Source: JAWLFI01 sp964525165 (GTDB taxonomy: Bacteria > Bacteroidota > Bacteroidia > Chitinophagales > Saprospiraceae). From it: a stretch of DNA of 18,016 bases. The stretch is from NCBI GenBank assembly GCA_964525165.1, contig CAZGGG010000058.1, positions 1 through 18,016 of the forward strand, read 5' to 3'. The translations under genes and the position numbers were made by a program. This document shows, in pieces, positions 7,263 through 14,478 of this stretch. The notes beneath the pieces were generated by a model. It saw only the letters and a program-made list of their open reading frames with translations. It had not been told where the DNA came from and did not search any database. Positions within the stretch are counted from its first letter, which is position 1. Every line of letters begins with the position of its first letter.

Positions 7263-7961
7263 ATGAAACAGCTTACCATCTTTGCCTTTAGTTTACTTGC
7301 TTTCTTTGCTTGTGACCTTAAAACCGTCACCGATGCCATCAGTTCTTCCGACCAACTCTCAGAAGGAGAAGTAGCCAGAGGATTGAAAGAAGCCTTGACC
7401 AAAGGAATCAGTAAAGGCGCGGCAGAATTGGCCACGGAAAATGGCTATCTGGAAAGTCCCTATAAAATCTTATTGCCGGAAGAGGCCCAGAACATCGTTC
7501 AAAAACTGAAAGTCATACCCGGATTTTCTGACTTCGAACAAGAGATGATCACGCGGATTAATCGCGCTGCAGAAGATGCAGCCACCGAAGCCAAGCCCAT
7601 TTTTGTCAGCGCCATACAAAAAATGACCATTCAGGATGCGTGGAATATCTTAAGAGGCGAAGAAAACGCAGCGACCAGCTACTTGGAGCGCACCACTTAC
7701 GATGACTTATACGCAGCCTTTCAGCCTAAGATTGAAACCTCTTTGAATAAGGTCAATGCGGTTGACTATTGGGAAACGGCCATCAACAAATACAACAGTC
7801 TCCCATTCGTCAAAAAGATGAATCCCCGTTTGGATGATTATGTAGCTAATAAAGCTTTGGAGGGTTTATTTGCTAAGGTTGCCGAAGAAGAAGCCAACAT
7901 TCGCAAGAATCCAGTTGCCCGAACGACAGAATTGTTGAAGAAGGTATTTGGGCGGAAATAG
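7263..7961 (+). CDS. DUF4197 family exported protein
   Basis: A 232-residue protein of the DUF4197 type, a family of unknown function. The N-terminus (MKQLTIFAFSLLAFFAC) is a signal sequence ending in Cys17, an imperfect lipobox that could make it a lipoprotein in this phylum. The rest looks largely helical: GLKEALTKGISKGAAEL, YKILLPEEAQNIVQKL, a DAWNILRGEENAATSYLERTT stretch typical of the family, and YVANKALEGLFAKVAEEEANIRKNP near the end. It follows folB by 3 nt, though no functional link is evident. Its stop lies 10 nt from the left repeat of the island, so before the proposed insertion its neighbour was probably the convergent AI-2E transporter gene. Confidence 0.82.
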   Translation: MKQLTIFAFSLLAFFACDLKTVTDAISSSDQLSEGEVARGLKEALTKGISKGAAELATENGYLESPYKILLPEEAQNIVQKLKVIPGFSDFEQEMITRINRAAEDAATEAKPIFVSAIQKMTIQDAWNILRGEENAATSYLERTTYDDLYAAFQPKIETSLNKVNAVDYWETAINKYNSLPFVKKMNPRLDDYVANKALEGLFAKVAEEEANIRKNPVARTTELLKKVFGRK

Positions 7962-7971
7962 GGAGTATAGA

Positions 7972-8062
7972 TCACTCCTCCTCCATCTTCATCCGCTGGG
8001 TGAGTTTCTGTACAATCTTAAACTCACTCAGGAAAGTTCGAGCAATCACCCGAAGGATGGTA
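7972..8062 (-). pseudogene. Displaced 3' end of the AI-2E transporter gene (left boundary repeat)
   Basis: This 91-bp stretch matches 14479-14569 at 88 of 91 positions, in the same orientation. Positions 7972-8037 are identical without a break. The three differences (8038, 8041, 8056) are third-codon changes that leave the protein unchanged (GCT/GCC, CGA/CGG, ATC/ATA). Read on the minus strand it encodes the same C-terminus, ILRVIARTFLSEFKIVQKL followed by TQRMKMEEE and stop. Upstream the frame continues about 9 codons and hits a TGA, with no start, so it is a fragment and not a gene. Similarity stops at the stop codon on one side and at about 8062 on the other. Confidence 0.9.
7996..8031. 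repeat. Inverted repeat inside left boundary repeat (candidate attL core)
   Basis: Arms CTGGGTGAGTTT (7996-8007) and AAACTCACTCAG (8020-8031) pair at 11 of 12 positions around the 12-nt spacer CTGTACAATCTT (8008-8019). It falls wholly within the 66-bp block identical to the right copy. Two arms around a short spacer is the general form of a tyrosine-recombinase core site. Because the dyad is also coding sequence, its symmetry could be chance or an RNA hairpin. Confidence 0.4.
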
Positions 8063-8131
8063 ATAGCTGAAATCGAATGTACCCTTCATTTAAGTACATT
8101 AGAGTCTCATAATTAAGTCCATCTTTTTGGC

Positions 8132-10900
8132 CTACTTCACATACACCTTCTTCACCACTCTTCTATCCTTAGCATCCCTCAATTCTAAGAAATATAAGCC
8201 TGAAGGAATGCTACTCGGAACCTGTAATTGATTCCCATTGATGACATCCCATTGTTGAACGACATGTCCGGACACTGATAATAAACGTGCCGATTGAAAA
8301 GATATCCCTTCTTTAGCATTAATAAATAAGCTTTGCTCTACAGGATTCGGATAAACCACGACTTCTTGATTCCATCGCACTTGTTCACTACTCACCGTGG
8401 TCACATTAATACAAGACGAGGTATCTAAACATCCTTCGTTCGTGATGGCTACTGCATAGAATCCAGAAGCTGTCGGTTCAAACACACGACCTCTAGCTCC
8501 ATCTATGGCCTCATAGGTACCATTCTCACACCTAAACCATTGATACGCCTCTGCAGTTCTAAATTTCGCAATTAAAAAAGTAGAGCTCTCCTCAAATTGG
8601 ATCACTTCTGTTTGAAAAGTATCCAGGACTTTTAGATTCAAAATCACTACACTATCACAGGCAGATGCTTGTGGAATCCGATGCACCACCCTTGCAGATT
8701 CCTCATACGTATTGCCATCAATCCAAGTATAGGGGCCACAACTCACAACCTCCACTTCAGTAGCTTCTCTCTCTTCCGGACAACGCGTTAAGTTTTCATA
8801 CCACATCAGTTTACCTGCTTCATCGATTCTTATAATGTCCACATCCCCATCTTGGTCTAGATCTGAAAAGTTGATCATGTCCATTCTTCCTATTCTTCTA
8901 ATCAATGAAAGGTCAAAGTCTGATCCATCTCTTAATGCAAAAAATAAAATATCCTCGTAATGAGCAATGAAATCTGTATCGCCATCATTATCCAAGTCCG
9001 TTGCATAAAATCTCTCAAGACTACTAACCGAAAAACTGGCCTCAAGCTCAAATTGATTATCTCCCATGTTTTTAAACCATGCTGCTCGTAGATTAGTATC
9101 GCTCCAAATGATATCCAACAGGCCGTCATCATCCAAGTCTTGCAAAAAGAGTGCTAGAGATCTATCCGTTATTCCCCGTATTTCATTGAGTGTATTGATA
9201 TCAAGCAAACCATTGACATTCTCCATAATTGCCAATCGATTGTTGTTGGTGCCTAAATACCCTTCTATCCCCATCACCAAATCTTCATCACCGTCATTGT
9301 CCATATCAGCCATTTCCATTATCAGGATTTCTCCTTGAAAATCAAAGGATTGTTTTTGAACAATCGTGCTATCAACAAATGAAAATTCAAACACTACTAT
9401 TTCCCCGGATGAAGAAGATTGCATGATCACCTCGTCTGCACCATCCCCATCGATATCAGAAAATGTATACATATCACCATAAGACTCTCGATCGACCAAA
9501 TCTTCACTTTCTCGGACATAAACGCCATCTCTATATTTAAACCATATCAATCTATTTAAGGCCCTATAAACATAATCTGAATCCCCATCGCCATCTATAT
9601 CTGCAAAATTCCCCCAAGGGAAAAACCCGGGATTAGATCCCAAAGGTGGTCTTACTAACAATTGATAAGAGGACTCGAAATCACCTAAACCATCTTTATT
9701 TTTAAATAATACTTCACCAAATGCACCGGGAGCCCAAGCGCGTATGTCAACTGCCTTTGTTATTGGGTTCATAACGCCTTCTGCTGTTTGTACTCTTGTA
9801 GGAGAAGAAGATAAGATAATGTAATAGTTAGGAAAGAAAGACGTAATTAAAGTTCTTCTGCCTTCACGAATTAAAAACTCCAAACTGCCATCTTGATTAA
9901 GATCGGTTAAGTTGTATTGATTAAATCCCTGAAATTCTATAAATGCGATGACTTCTCTTTCATACAATCCCCCTGAATTCCGGTAAGCAATTATAGTGTT
10001 CCTTGTCTTACCGGCTGTCACATCTAAATCTCCATCATTATCGTAATCGCCTACTACAACCGTATTTACCGCTTCTCCCGGGCCCTCATAGAGGGTATCC
10101 AATTGCCACAACGCTCCCTCCGGTTTTTGATATCGGATGAGCAGCTGTCCATCTGCACTCACAACAAACAAACCCAAAGTATCGTACTCTTCATCCAGAT
10201 AAGCGAAATCAAAACCCCCTACTTCAAAACTATCCAAATGCACTTCTTCAATTTCCATTAGGGGCATAGCTCCTCTATAGAGTTGGAAAGACGTGCGATC
10301 AGATTGAAAGGAAATCCCTAAATAATCCGTTTGTTGTCCGGCTACTGTGTTTACAGATTGGATCTCTTGCTCAAAACTATCCAGCACTACAGCGTCTAAA
10401 TAATTATCCCCCGCCTGTTCTATGACTTGAAGTGTATGGGCGCCATAGGTTACAATGTCACTCCCTATATCCCCTGTAATCTGTAGATGCACTATCCTTT
10501 TCTGGGGTTCATCTACCACATGATCTATACGCGTCCTCTCAAAGGTATGGTCTCCGTTATTGGTATAAATCAAAATATAATTCTCAAAAAGCACATAGAT
10601 ATCATCCAAGAAGTCACCATTGTAGTCTTGCGTAGAAATATCAATAGGCGCCTCCTCAAATGACTCAAGATGCTGCGCTAATGAATACTCCAGATCACCA
10701 TAGTTCTCCACCCAGTACATACGCCTCTCTCCACCGGCCATCACCACAATATCATCTAATTGGTCTCCATTGAGATCCCCAACGCTATATCGTGTCGGTG
10801 TGTTAGTCTGATACTCATAAATCACTTTCTCTTCGGAAAATATCTGTGCGGAGACCGCTTGCGCAAATAGAAGAACAAAGAGTAGATACTTAAATTTCAT
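8132..10900 (-). CDS. Secreted FG-GAP/VCBS repeat protein with T9SS sorting domain
   Basis: A large surface or secreted protein of 922 residues from ATG 10900 (MKFKYLLFVLLFAQAVSAQ, a clear signal peptide; an in-frame TTG 18 nt upstream is a poorer start). The body holds about ten Asp-rich calcium-loop repeats of the FG-GAP/VCBS beta-propeller type, for example DLNGDQLDD, DYDNDGDLD, DIDGDGDSD, DMDNDGDED, DLDNDGDTD and DLDQDGDVD. Then follow a CGPYTWIDGNTY...ACDSVVILNL module and an Ig-like YQWFRCENGTYEAIDGARG...GCLDTSSC module, both frequent in Saprospiria-like proteins. The C-terminus is a type A T9SS sorting domain (VVYPNPVEQSLFIN to SGLYFLELRD and a basic end VKKVYVK). Function probably adhesive or ligand-binding; the ligand is unknown. 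First gene inside the proposed island. Confidence 0.92.
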   Translation of the reverse strand: MKFKYLLFVLLFAQAVSAQIFSEEKVIYEYQTNTPTRYSVGDLNGDQLDDIVVMAGGERRMYWVENYGDLEYSLAQHLESFEEAPIDISTQDYNGDFLDDIYVLFENYILIYTNNGDHTFERTRIDHVVDEPQKRIVHLQITGDIGSDIVTYGAHTLQVIEQAGDNYLDAVVLDSFEQEIQSVNTVAGQQTDYLGISFQSDRTSFQLYRGAMPLMEIEEVHLDSFEVGGFDFAYLDEEYDTLGLFVVSADGQLLIRYQKPEGALWQLDTLYEGPGEAVNTVVVGDYDNDGDLDVTAGKTRNTIIAYRNSGGLYEREVIAFIEFQGFNQYNLTDLNQDGSLEFLIREGRRTLITSFFPNYYIILSSSPTRVQTAEGVMNPITKAVDIRAWAPGAFGEVLFKNKDGLGDFESSYQLLVRPPLGSNPGFFPWGNFADIDGDGDSDYVYRALNRLIWFKYRDGVYVRESEDLVDRESYGDMYTFSDIDGDGADEVIMQSSSSGEIVVFEFSFVDSTIVQKQSFDFQGEILIMEMADMDNDGDEDLVMGIEGYLGTNNNRLAIMENVNGLLDINTLNEIRGITDRSLALFLQDLDDDGLLDIIWSDTNLRAAWFKNMGDNQFELEASFSVSSLERFYATDLDNDGDTDFIAHYEDILFFALRDGSDFDLSLIRRIGRMDMINFSDLDQDGDVDIIRIDEAGKLMWYENLTRCPEEREATEVEVVSCGPYTWIDGNTYEESARVVHRIPQASACDSVVILNLKVLDTFQTEVIQFEESSTFLIAKFRTAEAYQWFRCENGTYEAIDGARGRVFEPTASGFYAVAITNEGCLDTSSCINVTTVSSEQVRWNQEVVVYPNPVEQSLFINAKEGISFQSARLLSVSGHVVQQWDVINGNQLQVPSSIPSGLYFLELRDAKDRRVVKKVYVK

Positions 10901-10915
10901 AAAATAGATTTTATG

Positions 10916-10947
10916 CAAAAAAAAAAAAAAATTACCTCAGCTTCAAA
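10916..10947 (-). promoter_or_regulatory. Probable promoter with 15-nt T tract for the FG-GAP gene
   Basis: On the minus strand TTTG (10947-10944) is followed after 20 nt by TTTTTTTG (10923-10916), which differs from TAnnTTTG only at the A. A run of 15 T (10931-10917) fills the last part of the spacer and most of the -7 box, 17 nt upstream of the ATG. Changes in run length would change promoter spacing. The promoter call itself is tentative; the homopolymer is certain. Confidence 0.4.
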
Positions 10948-11248
10948 AGAAACGCTTGATTTCTTGGAGTCTTATCATAAAAAATCAATCGGTCTGAAGT
11001 GAAATACCTGTTGAATATGTCTTAACCCTAAAAAATTGAATTAAGGCAAAATTATGAAGACTTATCCATAATCATTAGCAACATTTATGCATCATAGTCC
11101 TCTATAAAGAGTATCCTTAAGAAAGGGTTACATGTTTTCTTGGCTATTATCTTTCGTTAATTTAGTCTCTCAATAAATGCTACATGGGCACTCTGATGTT
11201 CAGGCATTTATTTTAGATAAAATACTTGTTTTAAACGCATAATCAACT
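10948..11248. other. Divergent intergenic region with a long stem-loop
   Basis: AT-rich, no gene seen. AATAAATGC (11172-11180) and GCATTTATT (11204-11212) form a perfect 9-bp inverted repeat; inside it ACAT (11182-11185) and ATGT (11196-11199) can add 4 bp around a 10-nt loop. The stem-loop ends 36 nt before the GTG of the membrane-protein gene, so it could lie in that gene's leader. Weak -7-like boxes (TATCTTTC at 11148, TAATTTAG at 11158) lack a convincing -33 element. Confidence 0.3.
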
Positions 11249-12211
11249 GTGAATAATAAAAAGCAAATAGGAATTTTCGAAACTCTGTTCTATGAGGGGC
11301 GTAATTTATTGACCTTTACAGGAATCGTTTTGGTCTTCTCCGGGGTTTTTATCATAGTACAATCATTCATAGGTGAGTTCCTTCCTCATGATACCAACTA
11401 TTTAGGAATGAATGCTCAAACACTAGGCAGCTTGAATCAAAAAATAGTGAACTTTATGTTTCACGATAGAATTTCTTTTGGTGGTACACTCATTTCCATT
11501 GGAGTGCTCTATATGTGGTTATCTGAATTCCCTCTCAGACGCAAGGAAGATTGGGCGTGGTGGGTGTTTTTAATTTCAGGAGTTTTAGGATTTGCAAGTT
11601 TTCTTACCTATCTAGGGTATGGTTATTTTGACTCCTACCACGGATATTCCTCTCTCCTTTTGATTCCCATATATTGTATCGGACTCTATAAATCTTATGA
11701 GAGTTTTAAGAGAAGACCGTCTATTCAATCGCTTGCCACAACAGTAAATAGAGCAGGGCTTTCTTCAAAGACCGGAATAGGTTATTCACTACTATATAGT
11801 ACTTCAATAGGTATTGCACTAGGCGGATTGGTCATCATGCTGGTGGGTATGACATTTGTATATGTCCCTCAAGACCTTAACTATATGAGTATGTGTTCCA
11901 CTGATTTTGATCAAATAAACCCAAGACTAACACCTTTGATCGCTCATGACAGAGCTTCTTTTGGAGGTGGGCTATTCAGTACAGGACTAACAATTTTTCT
12001 AATTATTAAGTGTTGCCATCCAAGTAAAAATTTATGGCAAATTCTATTTGTCACTCTCGGTGCAGGATTCATTTCCAGTATCGGAGTTCATTTTATGATC
12101 GGTTATTTAGATTTTATTCATTTGGCCCCTGCTTACTTAGGATGCATTATGGCTGCTACGGGCTTATTGTTAACCTATAAAGACATGATGAACCGTGATG
12201 AAACAAAATAA
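11249..12211 (+). CDS. Multi-pass membrane protein with tandem HDR-SFGG modules
   Basis: A 320-residue inner-membrane protein that I cannot name. It consists of two copies of one module, offset by 161 residues: FLPHDTNY (44-51) with YVPQDLNY (205-212); HDRISFGG (72-79) with HDRASFGG (233-240); and GYFDSYH (125-131) with GYLDFIH (285-291). Each half has about four hydrophobic segments (near 20-42, 76-92, 103-127, 133-149; then 180-206, 238-254, 263-286, 290-309). The second half is fuller, with INPRLTPLIAHDR. The conserved polar residues in a membrane setting suggest binding of a substrate or metal, which is inference. The start is GTG 11249; an in-frame stop lies just upstream. It overlaps the following desaturase gene by 14 nt, implying a joint role. 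Confidence 0.8.
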   Translation: MNNKKQIGIFETLFYEGRNLLTFTGIVLVFSGVFIIVQSFIGEFLPHDTNYLGMNAQTLGSLNQKIVNFMFHDRISFGGTLISIGVLYMWLSEFPLRRKEDWAWWVFLISGVLGFASFLTYLGYGYFDSYHGYSSLLLIPIYCIGLYKSYESFKRRPSIQSLATTVNRAGLSSKTGIGYSLLYSTSIGIALGGLVIMLVGMTFVYVPQDLNYMSMCSTDFDQINPRLTPLIAHDRASFGGGLFSTGLTIFLIIKCCHPSKNLWQILFVTLGAGFISSIGVHFMIGYLDFIHLAPAYLGCIMAATGLLLTYKDMMNRDETK

Positions 12212-12992
12212 TCCGTCTTTAGATGAACTAGGACATGATTTGTTACAACTTAGCCGCTTTAAGGTTATTCAGACAATCGCCGAGCCTTTCCTGTTTTTTG
12301 CGCTGTATTTTGTGTTCGCCTTTCACGATTTTTGGGTGCTCGCGGTACTCTCAACCATGGCGATGAGTTTTACGACTTATGGATCTACCTCCCATGATTT
12401 AGTTCACAGAAACCTACAGATCAATCCAAAATTAAATGACATCCTGTTAAGTTTAATAGAATTGATTTCCATGCGAAGCGGACATGCTTATCGCTTAAGT
12501 CATTTAAACCATCACAGAAAATTTCCTAGTGATGAGGATATAGAAGGCCAAGCTGCAGCTATGAGCTTTTGGGGTAGCTTATTGGAAGGAGTAGTATTTC
12601 AATTTAAAATATACTTCTGGGGACTTCAGAAGGCAAATCGAAAACAACGCAACATCATACTTTTGGAAGGTTTTGGAATACTACTTCTACTGGCATTCGG
12701 CCTTTGGTCTATGAGTTACACTTATGTATTTATGATTTATATTGGATTAATGATTGCCGGCAGCTGGATGATACCCCTGATAACTTCATACTTAGTTCAT
12801 GATCCAAATGGGGAGGATGTATTACATCAGACTAGATTGTTTCGTGGATGGTTTTATTCTCTGATCGCATTTGATCATTTATATCACTTGGAGCACCACT
12901 TATATCCTATGGTTCCGCATAAAAACTGGGTCAAACTGTCTAAACGTTTAGATCCATATTTTGAAAAAATGAAGATCAAACCTTTGAGGTAA
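12198..12992 (+). CDS. Fatty acid desaturase / carotenoid hydroxylase superfamily membrane enzyme
   Basis: A 264-residue integral membrane di-iron oxygenase (from ATG 12198; a GTG one codon earlier is less likely). Three histidine boxes that hold the two irons are intact: H66-DLV-H70, H102-LN-H105-H106, and H230-LE-H233-H234, the last in YHLEHHLYPMVPHKNW, with H227 nearby. Hydrophobic segments flank the boxes (about 28-60 and 153-200). This box pattern occurs in acyl-lipid desaturases and in CrtR-like carotenoid hydroxylases; the substrate cannot be told from sequence. The gene overlaps the duplicated-module membrane protein by 14 nt, so the pair probably acts on a membrane lipid or pigment. 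No dedicated electron donor gene lies nearby. Confidence 0.85.
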   Translation: MKQNNPSLDELGHDLLQLSRFKVIQTIAEPFLFFALYFVFAFHDFWVLAVLSTMAMSFTTYGSTSHDLVHRNLQINPKLNDILLSLIELISMRSGHAYRLSHLNHHRKFPSDEDIEGQAAAMSFWGSLLEGVVFQFKIYFWGLQKANRKQRNIILLEGFGILLLLAFGLWSMSYTYVFMIYIGLMIAGSWMIPLITSYLVHDPNGEDVLHQTRLFRGWFYSLIAFDHLYHLEHHLYPMVPHKNWVKLSKRLDPYFEKMKIKPLR

Positions 12993-13059
12993 TAAAAAAC
13001 AGTTCTAAAGAAGAGAAACCTGCAATTTGACTGCTATTTCTTTGGGGTTTAAAACGAGT

Positions 13060-13073
13060 GGCAGGTCACTGCC
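13060..13073. other. Short hairpin between convergent desaturase and Fic genes
   Basis: GGCAG-GTCA-CTGCC forms a 5-bp stem with a 4-nt loop in the 138-nt convergent gap. AGTGG (13057-13061) and CCACT (13077-13081) provide a partly overlapping outer inverted repeat. No T run follows on either strand, so it is a weak terminator candidate at best. Confidence 0.2.
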
Positions 13074-13130
13074 TATCCACTGGCTGAGGTCGGTCAATCA
13101 ACTTTGAAGGACCTAGGTATATGCCGCTTA

Positions 13131-14216
13131 TTATTCCTCTTCATTGATGTGATGATATTGAACTCCTCGACCTGAGCCTGTTCTCAATATTAGTCCTTCC
13201 TTTAAAAGATAACTCAAGTCTTTTTTGATTGTGTTTCGTGACTCCCCCACCAAGGCTTTCTCTATCGCTCCAACCTTTGTTGTTTTCTCTTGCTTGATAA
13301 ATGCTAATATCGATTTTTGACGATCATTTAGATCCAATTTTATCTTGCTGTAAGTCTTGTATTTTATCTTCAACTTTTCCGTCAAATCGATCATGCATTC
13401 TAAGAAAAAAGTCATCCATTCGTCTATCTTTTCATCTTCTGTATATCTGTCTTTCTGCCCTTGCATCAAAGCTTTATAATATTCATCTTTTCTAGATTCA
13501 ATTACATGTTCAAAAGAGATATACTGAACAAAGTCATAACCTTGCTGCATCAGTAACAGTGTCGTTAATAATCTGGATAATCTACCGTTGCCATCTTGAT
13601 AGGGGTGTATCGACAAGAATTCATATACAAAGGTGCCAACGATTATTAGTGGATGAATTTCTTCAGTTTTGATGGATTCGTTGGTCCAAGCTAAAAGCTG
13701 TTGTATTTCCCCTTGGGTTAAGTGGGGCTCTGTGGTATTAAAAATAACCTTTTGTGTTCCATCTGGATAGTTCGCTACCACCTTATTTGATAATTGCTTA
13801 TATCGCCCTTTATGGGTTTGGTCTTTTCCACTGTGTTTTAATAATATTCCATGTAATTGATGGATACATCGTTCAGCCATTGCTATGTCTTGATAATTCT
13901 CCAGGATCAGCTGCAAGGCTTCATAATAGCCTACCACTTCTTGTTCATCTCGCTCTTCTAGTTTGTTGATCTTTAGCGAGTTGAGTAGCTTCTTGATTTC
14001 TGAGTCTGTTAAGGTTACTCCCTCAATTCTTGTGGACGATCCTACGCTAGCCACTGTGGCCAATTGTCGAAGCTCTTTTAAATATCTTGCGTCTTTCTGC
14101 TCTATCTCTTGCCATGATCCATTGAAGGTGTCTATTTGACTAAGTAGTTTGCTCAATTGCAAGTATTTCTTACTTCCAAACGCAAGCTTTTTACCTATTT
14201 TATTAGACATATCCAT
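13131..14216 (-). CDS. Fic family protein, class II, with C-terminal winged helix
   Basis: A 361-residue protein from ATG 14216 (an upstream in-frame TTG at 14237 is possible). Fic enzymes transfer AMP, or another phosphate-containing moiety, from a nucleotide to target proteins. The catalytic motif HPYQDGNGRLSR (204-215) has the histidine, acid, GNGR and final R intact. An N-terminal inhibitory helix motif STRIEG (61-66, matching [ST]xxxE[GN], with E65) marks class II, so the protein is self-restrained and needs no separate antitoxin. The last ~70 residues (DRQKSILAFIKQEKTTKVGAIEKAL to YLLKEGLILRTGSGRG) form a winged-helix DNA-binding domain. Repeated 31-bp elements at its start suggest autoregulation. 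Target unknown. It lies in the proposed island next to the right boundary. Confidence 0.9.
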   Translation of the reverse strand: MDMSNKIGKKLAFGSKKYLQLSKLLSQIDTFNGSWQEIEQKDARYLKELRQLATVASVGSSTRIEGVTLTDSEIKKLLNSLKINKLEERDEQEVVGYYEALQLILENYQDIAMAERCIHQLHGILLKHSGKDQTHKGRYKQLSNKVVANYPDGTQKVIFNTTEPHLTQGEIQQLLAWTNESIKTEEIHPLIIVGTFVYEFLSIHPYQDGNGRLSRLLTTLLLMQQGYDFVQYISFEHVIESRKDEYYKALMQGQKDRYTEDEKIDEWMTFFLECMIDLTEKLKIKYKTYSKIKLDLNDRQKSILAFIKQEKTTKVGAIEKALVGESRNTIKKDLSYLLKEGLILRTGSGRGVQYHHINEEE

Positions 14217-14239
14217 TTTGTATCCAATCTTATCCAATT
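14209..14239 (-). repeat. 31-bp direct repeat, copy 1, over the Fic start codon
   Basis: Matches copy 2 (14256-14286) at 28 of 31 positions, all differences being transitions. On the minus strand it contains ATTGGATA, ATTGGATA and AATGGATA at 10- and 11-bp steps, so the three sit on one face of the helix. The last one includes the ATG at 14216. Confidence 0.75.
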
Positions 14240-14255
14240 GTAAATATAAACAGAG

Positions 14256-14286
14256 ATATCCATTTCGTATCTAATTTTATCCAATT
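14256..14286 (-). repeat. 31-bp direct repeat, copy 2, upstream of Fic
   Basis: Offset from copy 1 by 47 bp. On the minus strand it holds ATTGGATA, ATTAGATA and AATGGATA with the same ~10-bp phasing. Likely an operator array, or a leftover tandem duplication of the gene start. The rest of the gap to 14478 is AT-rich with a 10-bp palindrome (14296-14305) and no gene that I can see. Confidence 0.75.
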
Positions 14287-14478
14287 AAATACTTAATGTA
14301 TACATAAAACTGATTCATCTACTTAGTTATAACGATGATAAAGATACATATCAAATCGTCTTCTTGGTGTATTACTGCACAATCACAAGACGCCCCTTTT
14401 CTATTCCCAAATAATAGGCTCTACAATAAGTAATATTCTTTAAGGTTCCAGAATCAATACATTTTGTGATCAGAAGTC

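Noticed and set aside
8101..8110. Similarity of AGAGTCTCAT to the bases around 14473-14482 as extra boundary repeat
   Set aside because: Too short and gapped to separate from chance.
10901..10918. TTG start for the FG-GAP protein, six codons upstream
   Set aside because: ATG 10900 gives a standard signal peptide; the TTG lies next to the T tract and near the probable transcription start.
8063..14478. Search for an integrase, recombinase or transposase in the island
   Set aside because: Every long frame is accounted for by the FG-GAP, membrane, desaturase and Fic genes; none has recombinase motifs. The island call rests on the repeats alone.
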